This document shows positions 21,546 to 33,179 of a stretch of DNA of 37,444 bases, piece by piece. Origin of the DNA: Larix sibirica (taxonomy: Eukaryota > Streptophyta > Pinopsida > Pinales > Pinaceae); contig NWUY0304744063.1 of assembly GCA_004151065.3 (NCBI GenBank), positions 1-37,444 of the forward strand, in the 5' to 3' direction. Made by a program: the position numbers and the translations under genes. Position 1 is the stretch's first letter; each line of letters opens with the position of its first letter. The notes beneath the pieces are model-generated. The model ran no database searches. It was given only the letters and a program-made list of their open reading frames with translations, and had not been told where the DNA came from.

Positions 21546-23157
21546 ATCAAAGTATAAGATTGAGTAGCATCCGTTGAGTATTCTAAAATGCCGGTAATAC
21601 TGTCGTTGAGTAGGAGCCCTGGTTGAGCCACCATTGAGTAGCCCAGTCGAATAGTGACACCCATCCCATTTTGGTATCCCATCTCCACACGACCTGAATC
21701 CCGCTCCTATGACCGGTAGGGGGAGGGGCACTACTAGGAACAAAGCATACTAGGAGGGGGTGGGCCGCTTCGCAAGCAACTGATTAGTTTTCTGGAGAGG
21801 CAAGTTCCGACTGATTATTCATTACCCATTTCAAATACAAATAAGTAGTCACATCCACAGAAAAGGACAACTCCAAAACTCCAACCTACAATTACAAAAA
21901 ACTCACAAACTTTCAACTCCCCTACTCCAACAACTACAGACCCATCTTATGGGAGATTAATTAATTTATTGAACACATTGTAGGGGGTGGTGATGCGGTC
22001 CACCAGATGGGCAACTGATGAAGAGGATCCTGGGGAGGCAGGGTGATTGATTCTCTATAATAATTATGCTCAACTAAAATGAAATCCAATAATGACTAGT
22101 AGGGGAAGCAATGCGGCCTTAACTGAAAGAAGGCGCCGCTCCACTCTTGTTGATAGATAGAACGATTGAGCAGAGCAATGCCCTCAATCAATCGTAGATT
22201 GCTGCGCAGGCAGAGCTATAAATATTCCTACTAATGGCTGGCTTTCGGCAATAAGCGGGCAATCACCGGTATCAGTGGTATCGGTATCATTCATTCACGT
22301 AATATGAAGGATCAAATCTCTATTAGTGGGCAGGCCAACCTCGGTCTATTGATGGTAGTAACGCTGTAATAAGCGTCAAAGGCAGGCTGCCTGGCCTCGC
22401 TATGGTTTGGTTGTAGTAACATTGTTTTTATCGTGTGTTTCATTTTCTAGCGGGCGTCAGGCGATTTTAATTGGTGAAACGTGGGCTCAAATTGAGCTCA
22501 CATTGGTGAATTCGTTAAAGGGATTAGGCATATAAATCAATGTATCTAAATCTATGCCTAGAGATTGAAGTATAATGTAGGGATAATCTCATAGAGAAAG
22601 GATGTTGGGGCTTTCTATTAAGGTGGTGTATTAAACCTTCGTATTTGTTAGAGTGCCGATCCTTCTTTGGTTGGTTGGTGTGCGGAGCCTTCTTTGGCTG
22701 CTTTTGTGCTTTGTTTCTATGTTTCTTTTGTTTCCTATCTTTTTTCATCTGGGCAATGGTATACCTCAATGACCAGTGACCAGATGGTTTATCCCATGCT
22801 CAACTTCAACTTATTTATTTACATGGTGTAGATTCATATGCATTTCGGGTTTGGGTTGAAGACCTCGGGTTGCGCTAGCATCTCTCGTTGTTGCTCTCAC
22901 CCAAGTTTGTTCCGCAGTACCAGTCTCCTTTTATGCATTGGCTATGAGGGACTCTGTGTGATCATCTCAGTGATATAGTTGTTCTCTTTATATGTATTGA
23001 GCCGTAGATCCACTACGTATTTTCTAATAACTACGATGGTTTTTTCACATAGATCCATTGTGTATCATTTAATGGCCCTGCTTTTTGCATTATATATACT
23101 TCATGAATCTGCAGTGTACTTTATTTTGTGGTAGAGTATCCTCTTCAGGCTTATTTT
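21546..23157. other. Gene-free stretch
   Basis: No recognisable gene. The minus-strand 81-codon frame at 22769-22524 starts with a Lys/Gln-rich segment, which reflects local composition. GGTATCAGTGGTATCGGTATCAT near 22268-22291 is a small tandem repeat. Confidence 0.5.
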
Positions 23158-23185
23158 GCTGCCATGGGACTTACTCTAAAGCTAG
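23158..23185 (+). repeat. Inverted repeat, left arm (28 bp)
   Basis: The reverse complement of this 28-bp block matches 24089-24116 at 27 of 28 positions. The arms are about 900 bases apart. Such a pair could promote inversion of the segment between. Confidence 0.9.
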
Positions 23186-24088
23186 TAAGTAGTTGAACTC
23201 ACCCATATTATTAATTTTTACACATGGGAGACCCACATATATAAGATTGTTATAAATATTATACTGGCATATCTAAGTTTCAACTTGCCATTTGAATCCA
23301 TGTTTTGATTTGGATGGGACATATTGAAACAGAGTTTTCTTTAAATAGGGATACTTTGATTGCTCAAAAGGCTGCTGTTCTCTAGGGAAATTGTCCTTTT
23401 ATCTCATAAAGTGCCAACTCTATCTGCTCTAGTTCAAATATTCCGTACTGTACCCGTACTGTACAGGTGTGAAGTTGATGTCCTCACTGTTATCGTACAA
23501 TTAATAGAAGGCAGTAGGTAGGCGGTAGTGACTATAGCCCAAGCAAGTGTTGAAGCTTTTTTCCTGTGTAATTTGGCAATTTCCAGGGGCAAAATGAAGT
23601 GTCCTAAAGCTCAAGGGTCAAGCGTATGTCCAGTTGGAGAGGGGAAAATAGCAAAACTATTCATTCCAGTTCGAAGTGTCTGTCCTGTTGTACTGGGGTA
23701 GTCGGATATAAGAGAGGCAGTTGAATCATCAAAAGACCGGCCCATGTTCCGTACCGTTCAGTAGTCCTGTAGTTTCGCCCCGAGCAGTAGTAGTCCAAGT
23801 GTACCGTACCCATTCCTATTAAGGTAGGAGGGAAGTGGTTCACTCTAAGAATACGGGGAAGTGGGGCAGATACTAGGGACTGAAGCTAGAGTCTCTATGG
23901 CCTTAGGGTAAGTGTGGGAGAATAGATGCCAGGGTAGGGTATATAATTATATATGTAATTATTCTCCATATTTCCACAAATAGGGGATAGAATATATATT
24001 TAGTTATTAGCTGTAGTTAGTGTAAGAACAACTACTAGTTGTTTTTCCGTAAGCTAATACTATACTTGCTGCCTTTAGTCCAAAACTA
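23186..24088. other. Segment between inverted-repeat arms, no gene
   Basis: CCGTACTGTAC repeats at about 23444-23465, and CCGTACC-type words recur near 23745 and 23805. AGTAG/GTAGG words are frequent at 23510-23530. No open frame above 60 codons has a domain. Confidence 0.5.
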
Positions 24089-24116
24089 CTAGCCTTAGAG
24101 TAAGTCCCATGGCAGC
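24089..24116 (-). repeat. Inverted repeat, right arm (28 bp)
   Basis: Partner of the arm at 23158-23185, one mismatch. It is followed immediately by a 29-bp tandem repeat. Confidence 0.9.
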
Positions 24117-24120
24117 CTTA

Positions 24121-24172
24121 TGATACTAGCATATCTACGGTTTAACCTATGATACTCGCATATATACGTTTA
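24121..24172 (-). repeat. 29-bp tandem repeat carrying the GTAGATATGC word
   Basis: Two units share TGATACTMGCATATMTACG (24121 and 24150). On the minus strand they read AACGTAKATATGCKAGTATC, which matches 679-699 on the plus strand at 20 of 21 positions for the better unit. A further partial copy lies at 24284-24301. Confidence 0.8.
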
Positions 24173-24869
24173 GTACCATTGTAATTTGTAATCTGAATAT
24201 GCAATCTTAGGGCATACGGAAACATAGGAAGTGTGAGATAGAAGCTGAGCGGAACCAGAGTTTAGTTGGAACAGAATCACTCGTCATATCTACGTTATTT
24301 TCATTAATAGGAGACTATACTAACTAACTAAAGCTGAGCGTGAGTGGCCCGCTTTCTAACTAACTCTAACAACTAGTTTTATCTAATGAGCTTCCGTTCT
24401 TATAACGACTCTATAACTCCTCCGCTTTAGCTAAGCTTAGATATCTAGTTGCATTATGACTGGTTCTCTGTTCCAGCTGACTTATGCGGGTTGAACCAAT
24501 AGAACCAATATAAGTGAGTAAGAGCATTTCTTTCCACGTCCCCTGAGCTACCAGCGAAGAAGCTAGAGTATCCATTTATTTGAAAGAAAGAGTTCCGTGA
24601 TAGTTCAAGCTTGAGTCTGTAGAGTAAGGCCCTAAGGTAACTTGCCATAGAGTTCAAGCCGAGACACTAGCACTTTATTACTACAAGCCTTAGTCCATGC
24701 CAATAGGTAAACTAGCCTTAAGAGAGAACTAGCTTCCGTATTAAATTAAGCAGTACACTACTACTAGCACTATATACTTCCAGTTGTGTCCATTATAAGA
24801 AATAAAAAGAAACAGAAAAAGAAAGTAAGCTTTGTCTCCTCCTATTAGTAGTTTCACTAGATGCTATTA
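24173..24869. other. Gene-free stretch with reused short words
   Basis: AAGCTGAGCG occurs at about 24242 and 24331, ACTAGC and AACTAACTA words recur, and the whole stretch has the look of decayed short duplications. No gene recognised. Confidence 0.5.
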
Positions 24870-25420
24870 GAAGGAAATTCTCTTTTTGCCTTTCTCATCT
24901 TCCTTTTTATCTTTCTCTCACCTTAGGTCAAACCCTAATCCATCTTAGTCCTCCTTCTCCTAGTTATTATTATCTTACATTAGTGAATCTCCTTAGGTTA
25001 GACGTTAGGTCTTATTCCTCCTCCTTTCCCTTTATCCTAATCCCTTCTTCTTTATCTCTCCTTGTCTCATCTTCCCAAGTCCAACGTTATCCTAGCGTTT
25101 ACTTTCCTCTTGCACCTAGGACATCTCTTCCTTAGCATTAGGTTTTCCTTGCTTATCTTCACTCCATCTTACTTTCTCTCTCCCATTCCTCATCTCCCTA
25201 AGCAAAGCATTAACCATTCTTTCTTGCTTCTCTCATTTTCTTAAGCCCTAGGTCTCTTCTATCTTAGGTTTACCCCTTTATAACCTACTTTAAGGATTAG
25301 GTTTAATATCTTATAGCGTTAGCATTCTTCCTCATTCCATTCCCATATCTTCTCTTCCCCTTATCTCTATTTGTCCTAGCGCTAGCCTTATTTTAAACGT
25401 TGCTAATATATTAAATGTTC
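24870..25420 (+). repeat. Pyrimidine-rich tract with TTAGGTTT-like words
   Basis: The plus strand is strongly C/T-rich. CCTTAGGT, ATTAGGTTT, CTTAGGTTT and GGATTAGGTTTAA recur at irregular spacing, as do CCTAGCG and AGCGTTA. The words recall the plant telomere repeat TTTAGGG only loosely and never form a regular array, so this is not telomeric. The frame at 25062-25244 is Ser/Phe/Leu-rich because of composition. Confidence 0.6.
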
Positions 25421-26800
25421 CGATTCCAAATCTGCTTTCAATTCAATTTCCTCCTACTGTTTGTATGTTTAAAAGATGTATGGTTGGTACCTTTAGTCAA
25501 ACATTGTGCATGTACAAGACCTGGGTTCACTTCCCTTTTTCCAACTGCTGTGCTTTAGTAAGTTTGATGAAGTTTCTTTTCTTTTCTGGGTTTGCATTTT
25601 TGTAAAACAGTTGGCAGCCAAATTGGTTTTGTTTTTATTCAATGGAAATTGCCCAGATTACATTTATATTAAGCCATGTAACTTAAGAACAGCATTAAGA
25701 AACTGATGAGCAGCAATTAAATAAGAAAGTTATATGGCTGACCTGATATATTCACTTGAACATTCCAGCAGAATTGACATAAAAAGCAACTTGACCACCT
25801 ATAGCAATACCATTTCATGATCATGGACAGCAACTATTAACTGGAAAGGCCTTGAAATCTTGCCTGGGAATAGAAGTCTGATCTGATATACTCCAAAACG
25901 ATGCCAATATAAGCATATACAAGCTGCTACAGTAAATATATGGATTGCCTGGAACGTGGGGTGCCTGAAGATAGCAGTTCGACTTTCCCAATATGAAGTT
26001 ACAGCCAATGCTAGCTAACTCAATTGCTCTCCGGCTCCTTCCTTTATATATATACCAGACTTCGGAAGTGGAAGTGAACTCATTCCGGATTCCTATATTT
26101 GAGGACTAGTTCCGGCAGGCTGGCTAGTTCTTCTTTACAAGTCCATTAGTGGCCAAGTTCACTGTGGACTTTGGCGAGCATCATGCTCTTCTTTGCTCTT
26201 CTTCATATCTGCCTCCTTCTATGTTCTGCCATCTCGTAAGTTCTCTTTTTTCTATACTTGCCTGTTGCCACAGTCCTGTCTGTTGCTCGAGTCCAGCTCC
26301 ATGATTGCCTGAGTCCTTCTCATTCTCTGATTTATGCTTTATTTGGTTTTGCTATAGTGAATAAATTTACTGTCCAATCATAGGTCATTGCACCTCTGCT
26401 ATCTGCCCAGCCAGGCTCGACTGTCATGCTTGTAGAGACAATCAATATGGGAGATTTCTTTCAGTGGCTCCCAGTCACAGCTCGGGCAATCAATTCATTC
26501 TCCTTTCACTCTGAATTCCTCACTAGACTATCTATAGGCTTAGCTATATTCTATTTTTGAGCTTCTTGCCTTCCTATTGGGCCTTCCTTTGGCTAACCGT
26601 AAGGCGGGACCAAAGCCCTTGTGTAACCATCATTCCCTGAGAGCCCCAAATAATGAACCCGAACTCCTGCTATTTTTGAATTCAGACTTGCAGGTGAGAT
26701 CAACCTCTACTGACCTTAATATGGAGATGGAGATGGAGCTAAGCTTAAATAAGTGTAAAGGATCCTTCCCCGGGGTGACAGGAACCTTTATTTAGGTATG
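25421..26800. other. Unassigned stretch, possibly including an unrecognised coding remnant
   Basis: The minus-strand 69-codon frame at 26008-25799 reads AVTSYWESRTAIF, FQAIHIFTVAACICLYWHRF and FGVYQIRLLFPG. It is more protein-like than most short frames here and the flanks stay partly readable, but I cannot name a family. About 25440-25700 is AT-rich and intron-like in composition. About 26100-26560 is rich in CTGCC/CTTCT words. GGAGATGGAGAT-type simple repeats occur near 26722. Confidence 0.4.
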
Positions 26801-27120
26801 TGAAGGAAGGGTATGTTAAAGGATCCTCTTTTCTTTTGGGGGTGTTACTAACTAGAAATAGGTGAGGTCTTTCCTTATAATAGGTGAGGTACAAACCTAC
26901 CGCGTATATACACATAGGTGAGGTACACACCTACCGTACATATAATAGAGGAGAGCTCCACACCTTTTATAGATAAGGTATAACCTACCATACACAATAT
27001 TAGAGGATCCCTTAGGGTTAGGTATAAAGGGGTAAGGGAAAGTTACCTGTGCTCTATCTAAACCGCCGGGGAGGTACACACCTAAAAGGGGCTGTTACTA
27101 CAAATAGGTGAGGTCCGCCT
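26801..27120 (+). repeat. GGTGAGGT repeat field with built-in inverted repeats
   Basis: GGTGAGGT occurs at 26861-26868, 26883-26890, 26917-26924 and 27107-27114, with GGGGAGGT near 27068. Several copies continue as ACACACCTACC, so each unit contains AGGT facing ACCT across a short loop. A larger block (GTTACTA, then AAATAGGTGAGGTC) repeats near 26843 and 27093, about 250 bp apart. GGTATGTTAAAGGATCCTC at about 26810 recurs as GGTATGTTAAAGGATTCTC near 28253. Confidence 0.8.
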
Positions 27121-27316
27121 TTCTAAAAGGTGAGTTATTTCCTCAAACTACTATATAATTTGTTTCTACCTCACCTAGCTCACTCTACAGACATTTAGTA
27201 CTTGAACCATGAACTATTACGGTTGGGATCCAGCTACCCAGAGCTACGCTCACTTTTCTAGCTACAGCGGGATACACACACCCTTACCTAGCAACAGACA
27301 GAGTAGGCAAAAAAAC

Positions 27317-28660
27317 CCCTAGACATATTAGCAAGATTCTCATCAAGAGCAAAGCACTCTAATTAATAACGGTCTTGCTTGGGGGCAAGGAACTAGTTTG
27401 AATAACGGAAAGGATTGTTTTACGAATATAATAGAATAAAGGGGCTTAGGCGCCCAACTCATTTATTATTTGCTTTATTTAGGTAAATAATAAGTAAATT
27501 GCGGATAGGTGTAGGAAAAGTTCCAGTTGCCCGTGCCTTTCCCCTATTTTGAAAGAAGTAAAAAAGGGTGGGAATAAATAGAGTGTGGAAGCAGAACTAC
27601 CAGCAACACTTTGTGAAGCAGGAGGGAGTTGTTCGTTGCTTGTATCAGCCATTAATTGATAGCGAAACTGCCCTCGTATTTATTTGGAGAGTAAAGCATT
27701 TATTATTAATAGTAGGGAAGATTTGTATTTAAAGAAAGATTACACAACCATCCTGGATTCAGTGGAGTTATACTGCTTACCCAAGTATGTTAGGTTTCAA
27801 ATATTGCTGTACGAGCTTATTATCTTATAGGGGGCAAGCCAATGAGGTGCATCAATGGCGCACTATTATAGGTCGACGACCCGGCCGGTGCCTATATTTG
27901 AAAGAAAACCTCCGAGTCCCATCCAGCTAGCGGGTGCTGTTTATATCAGGAGGTAAAAACACTAACTCATTTAACTTGTCCTTTTATTCTAGCTCGACGA
28001 CCTTTCAAAGTATGGTAAACGTGGACACTGCCAGCGGTGAGGCGGGGACCGGATATTCCAACTTCCTCCCCGGCTAACCTGACCTAACGAGGCGATCGAC
28101 AAGGAGCTTGAATGTGAGATTTATGTCCTACTGATGGTGGTAATAGCATGGTTGTTGTTGCTTGGATTTCGGTGTATAAGTAAAGTGGTTGGGCGCAGTC
28201 TTGAACGATATTGAATTATTTGCGGACAAGACCTCCGGACCTTAATGGTAGGGTATGTTAAAGGATTCTCCTTAATTTAGGGGTACTATAAAAAAGATTC
28301 GCTTTGGGCTATTAATAATAACAAGGCAAGGGTCATAATCCCTAGACTTATTAGCAAGGTTACCATCCCCTTCGGGTCAAGTACAACAACACCACTTGGG
28401 TCCCATATTAGCTAGATTAGGCAGGATTCATTACACCCCTCACATATTAGCTAAATTAGGGAGCGAGGATTACAACCATAACTATATAAGCTATATTTTG
28501 AGGGGATAAACATTAGGATTACACCGACTTATTAGCAAGATGTGGGGTTTCATTACACTGACAGCAACATTAGCTAGGTTTTTATTACACCGGGGAGGTC
28601 AGCCAGATTAGCTATTAGCCAGATTAGGCTTACAGACACCCACCCACAGCAAATAAGGCA
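27317..28660 (+). repeat. TTAGC repeat field
   Basis: CCCTAGACATATTAGCAAGATT at 27317-27338 recurs with two changes at 28340-28361. From 28404 on, ATATTAGCTARATTAGG followed by GGATT and TTACA-type words repeats with a spacing of about 40 bases, then less regularly (TTAGCAAGAT near 28531, TTAGCTAGG near 28570, and three TTAGC/TTAGG words at 28607-28630). The middle part (27360-28330) is mostly unique DNA with no gene. It includes a GC-rich palindromic spot (CCGGCCGG near 27881). Confidence 0.75.
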
Positions 28661-28764
28661 CGTATACATACCAATGGCTTATCAATATACGTACCAAGGT
28701 CCCGGGTTATCCCCCCGTCTTATCAATTACTTCCCGCAAACGTACCTATGAAGGGTGGCTCTTC

Positions 28765-29564
28765 CGCCAATTTCTACTTTCCTTCTTATCAAGTGTCAAT
28801 ATTATGGGGGGATGTTCATGCAAAATTGATTTGTGCACATTAATAATTAATTGTGCACATAACTAATATTTATGCATCTCATGATCATCAAAAGAAACAT
28901 TGGGATCATCAAAATTCATCTTTGTTATTATAAAGATAAGGTTTACACACTTTAGTTAACTTATGTTGATCTTATAATGCAATATTATGATCCTGAGTTG
29001 TCAGTAAGCTTATCTTGTAGAATCGGGCTAGGTGGCTTAGTGAACTAAAAATGAGTGAGCAGTTAGATTTCAGTTTATTTCTCTATAAATGAGACCCGGG
29101 TCCTTATTTTACTATGATGATTGATATGATAGAATAATATAGATTTGACTTTGCTCCATGGAGGTTTCCCTTTTTAGGGTTTTATAACGTCTATATGGTA
29201 CTTATTTGTGGGCTTGTTTTGTGTTCTTCCCTATTAAAATGTAAAAATTGAAACATTATTAAGATAGTAATTTTACAACTTTCCTTGAGTATGCATAAAT
29301 TGCATAGGCATGTGGTCAGTATGGATATATGTTTCCTTGCAAAGAATATAATGATTCTATTGCTGACATGCCCGGATAATGGAGTCAAGGTCCTTGTAAT
29401 GAGCGGGGTATCTATGAATCATGTGAGAAAGCGTCCTACTATGAGAGGCTACTGGATATCCGTGCTAAGTGAGGACTATACTGATGGAGTAATTTGAGGT
29501 GGCTATCTCAATTTGAAATGATTTTATATATATATATAAATAAAAATTAGAACTAACGTTGAAA
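28765..29564. other. CpG-poor nuclear-like DNA, no gene
   Basis: From about 28.77 kb the composition changes: AT-rich and very low in CpG (two CpG counted in 29041-29340). It lies downstream of the RNase H remnant in minus-strand sense and could hold eroded element sequence, but no integrase motif (HHCC or DDE) was recognised. A TA tract lies at 29525-29540. Confidence 0.5.
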
Positions 29565-30425
29565 ATAGGAGGCACTTCAGCTCCTTAAATGATTTATGCT
29601 ATGCCTTGACCCAAATAAACTTGGCCTTGTCTCCACCCTTGGTCTCATGGTTTGGGGGCCAAGATATATAAGAGATAACCAACATGAAATTGCAGTAGAA
29701 GTGAAAGAGTCCAAAGATATTGTATAGATCCTTTAGTATATTTAGGGATTACCAATTACAAATCACTTACACCTTGACTGTATCCATATGCACACCACAC
29801 TCATCCACGATGTACCCTAGATATTTATATATTTGCATGCCGAATGAGCACTTCTGCAGGTTGGAATATAAAATATGTTACCATAGGAGTCTATACACTT
29901 ATGAATGTGTTTTAGATGCTCTTCCCATGTTATACTAAATATCATGATTCCATCTAGGTATATGACCACAAAAGAGTTAGTGAATGTAAATAGAATATCA
30001 TCGATTGTGATCCTCATTAACTTTGTTTGTAAATTAGTCATGCCAGGGCATGCGCAATCACTCAAAGAGGTCTTCTTTGTAATTTCATTATGTCTTTCAC
30101 AAATAAATTGGATCAATTGAAACCTGGTGATATCCTGACTTAATATAAATCTTGCTAAAAAAATTGGCACCTTTGAGCTGGTCGATAAGATCATAAATAT
30201 AGGGGATGGGGTACTGCTTCTTTACTATAATTTTGTTTAAGGCTTTTTTTATTAACAGAGTCACTACGTCTCATCCTTATTTTGAACCAAAATAATCATG
30301 CTCTTTCAGGGTGAGGATCTTGGTTGAATGTGACCAAACTATATTAGCTCTTTAATCTGGCACTTTATCTCTTCATTCTCTAAAAGATAGTGTTTTTATA
30401 CATGGTCATTGGGTATAGGGGAACT
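29565..30425 (-). pseudogene. Ty3/gypsy reverse transcriptase and start of RNase H
   Basis: On the minus strand the RT blocks appear in order with several frame changes: LLENEEIKCQIKELI then GHIQP; MIILVQNKDET; ALNKIIVKKQYPIP, then DLIDQLKGANFFSKI and KSGYHQVSID; DLFE, a stop, LRMPW; FVVIYLDGIMIFSITWEEHL; and CSFGMQIYKYLGYIVDECGV. The last part, SYISWPPNHETKGGDKAKFIW, corresponds to the RT-RNase H connection. The catalytic YLDD box reads YLDG, so a metal-binding Asp is lost. After DET come TAG and TGA where Trp and Arg are expected before LC, consistent with G-to-A and C-to-T changes. This is a different lineage from the RT piece at 4160-4553. Integrase and gag were not found next to it. It is non-functional. 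Confidence 0.93.
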
Positions 30426-33179
30426 CGACGTAAAAGAAATTGCATGCTTTACCTGAAAGTGAAGAGATACTCCTATAGGTGAGGTGAAGATGTATTTGTA
30501 TTATTACACCAATTAAACTACGGGTATCCGCTACATAGAGGTACCCCTTAGAGGCCTTGGCGGTCACATAGATTTTCTTCGCTTATTTTTACATGACGAT
30601 AAAGAGGATGGATAAGCCATTCTGAGAGATTATCTACCTGAATATATAAAATATAAATCATGTCTTGTTTTGTACTCTGAACCATTTCAAGTTTCTGCAT
30701 TACTAATCAGTACATATGGACTTATTTTATCGTGTTAGTTGTAGATCACATAGCTTTATCTTTTGTAATTAAACTGCATTCATTTTTTATAAAGCTCTCT
30801 GTAATAGAGTAACTAGTACACCTGTGACCACCAACTAAGGATCATTTCTTTTATACCTAATGTAGTAGCTGTTAGTGGAGATCAAATTGACACGACGACC
30901 TAAAACAGAATTGAAAAGCTACCACTAACCATGAAGCTCAAGCAAAATTTGAGGTTAACTAGTTAGGTCCTTACTTCATTACTGTTTACTTTGGTTCAGG
31001 AGCCTTGAGCCTCGTGATATTTTAGAGTTAACTCCTATCACTCCTAGTAAATGTTATGTGTTATAGTAAGTACTATATTTGAATACTCATAACAGGCTGG
31101 GTCTTATTTAGCCCTCTTATCTTTTATATATCTGATCTTACCTAATGTAGTTTACCCTCATAGAGACTTATCGAGATAAGCTCACATAATCACACACCAC
31201 ACCATTTATATCCATTGTGATTTACTTTGTTCACTATATGTTCCACTTTGTTTACTTATATGTCCATCCACTCCATTCACCTCACCACTATCTACTAGGA
31301 TATGGGTATTTTCTTATCCTTGTGGTCCTAGAATAGGATAATACTTCTCTCTGCATATGACTGTGTATCTGTTATATGCTTAGTGTGTAGGGTTCATTTA
31401 GGCTACATGAGGTGGATTACATATAAAGCCCATAGAGTCAGGTGGGCACCTTCGGTTTCACACTTTAACCCTCATTGGCTGGGGGTAGAGTTTAGGCCTA
31501 TATGTTGTCTGTCCTAGATGATCACGACATAAAAGGGTGCAGAAGGACCCTATCAGGTTATAAAATCCTGGGGGTTGCTACATTTTATATAGTTCGATAA
31601 TAAGCCCCACCATAGGGTAACTTTTTTCCCATCCACCCATCCACAATGCTTCATTCATATATCACACACTTACTTAATGTGAGCTGGCTTCGATAGGGCC
31701 TCATGGTTGTAGGCTGTGTGCATGTATCGCTTGGACCATATTCTTTTATAGTGTTGGGAGGATATATGCTTACATGCTTATCTAATTCATTAGCCTTTCG
31801 TGTACTCTAGTTAGTGCGAGTGTTAAGTGTGTCATGTTGCTGGGCATGGTAGGGGCTAATTTTATAGCTTCGTAGAGCTGTTAGTTTCACTTTGTTGTTA
31901 CACACTACAGTTCACCTTGTTTATTTAAACATGTGCTCTGGATGACTAATGTATATCTTAACCAAGGATTCGCCCTCCCATGGTGTGCATGGTGCTTGTT
32001 GCGATTGCTCTTGCCTACTATTTGCATGTTTTTTCTTTTTATTAACTCATATCCTATCCCACATTCTGTGTTCTAGCCATAGTCTTGCTTCATTCAGTTA
32101 TAACCACATGTACCTAACTAAGATTGCATGCATGCTTTCATTCACTTATGCTCTCAGTGTTTGCTTGCATTTATGCTTTTGTGTTATACTCTATACAAGT
32201 ACATTGCTTAACCTCATTATTTATGCTCACGTTTCTATGTTTTACCTACATGTTAGCCTTACTAACATCTGCTTTACTTTCATGTTTTTTAATACGATAT
32301 GTGTGTCACACATGTGTTACTTATGCTTTAACACCATAAACAGGCTTCAGCAAGTTCCTATTAGGCTTAACTTACTCTTGCCCTATGTTATCATCTGTTG
32401 TGTATTAGTGTGTTGTAGCCACCTCTGAGAGTGCTTTTCCATATATAATATATACGGACTTAGTGGCCCCCTATTCATAAGGTATCCCCTAGTTTTTACA
32501 TTCCCTCTTAGTTTTGTTTGTGTTCCATTTATTATATATAGTTCTCCATTATGTTGTCATCATCATATGCTTGCCCTCTGGTTTTAGTTTGCGTTACATC
32601 TACATTCATTGTGATAATTATATGTGGTTTCCTTATAACCTCTGATGATATCCATATAAGAGTTGGCCTTCTCCCCGTTCAAATGCGTCACTCGCCTCGC
32701 ACACCCACTATGGCCTTCCCTTAGGCAGCTTCGCAAATCATGCCTGTAGCATTTAATGGTGGTCAGCTAGGCCTCTCATTCGCAAAGTTGTGTTCCTCTT
32801 ATACATTTTGAATTAGCTCATGCCCCTAATAATATTATCTCCAATGGCGTGTACTCTTGTGAATAACACTCGTTGCCTTCACTAGTCATAAGTCGAGTCC
32901 CTCATTTGTAGTCTATGGTATAAAAATATGGCACATATGGTGGAAGCTCATCTTTGCTCATGAACTGTATGCTCTTAGGCCTTGGTGTGTTCACTAGAGC
33001 TATGGAGGGCTCTGCCTGCATCGGTACTGCCCAACCATGCCTGTATCTACCCTTATATCCACTCTAGTCTCTATATCTAGCTATCTCAATGATAGAAAAC
33101 TAGTCACCTTCAACCCCTGCCAGTCTAGCTTCTGCTATATCTAGCCTAGCTCTCGTATCATCGGTGTAGATAAAATCTC
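30426..33179. other. CpG-poor nuclear-like DNA without a recognisable gene
   Basis: AT-rich, CpG-poor sequence with the look of plant LTR or intergenic heterochromatin. The 159-codon plus-strand frame at 31949-32428, the longest in the window, is rich in Cys, Leu, Ser and Phe. CTTGC/ATGCTTT/CATGT words recur in it, and it has no domain. I do not call it a gene. Part of 30430-30600 on the minus strand may be decayed sequence upstream of the RT (VTAKASKGYLYVADTRSLIG is readable) but could not be named. Low-level repeats of ACTTTGTT and TATGTCC occur at 31220-31260. Confidence 0.5.

Noticed and set aside
24870-25420. Telomere-like TTAGGTTT words
   Set aside because: Irregular, never the plant TTTAGGG unit in series, and spread in a pyrimidine-rich tract.
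31949-32428. 159-codon plus-strand frame, the longest in the window
   Set aside because: Composition-driven (Cys/Leu/Ser/Phe), repeated CTTGC and ATGCTTT words, no domain, inside CpG-poor nuclear-like DNA.
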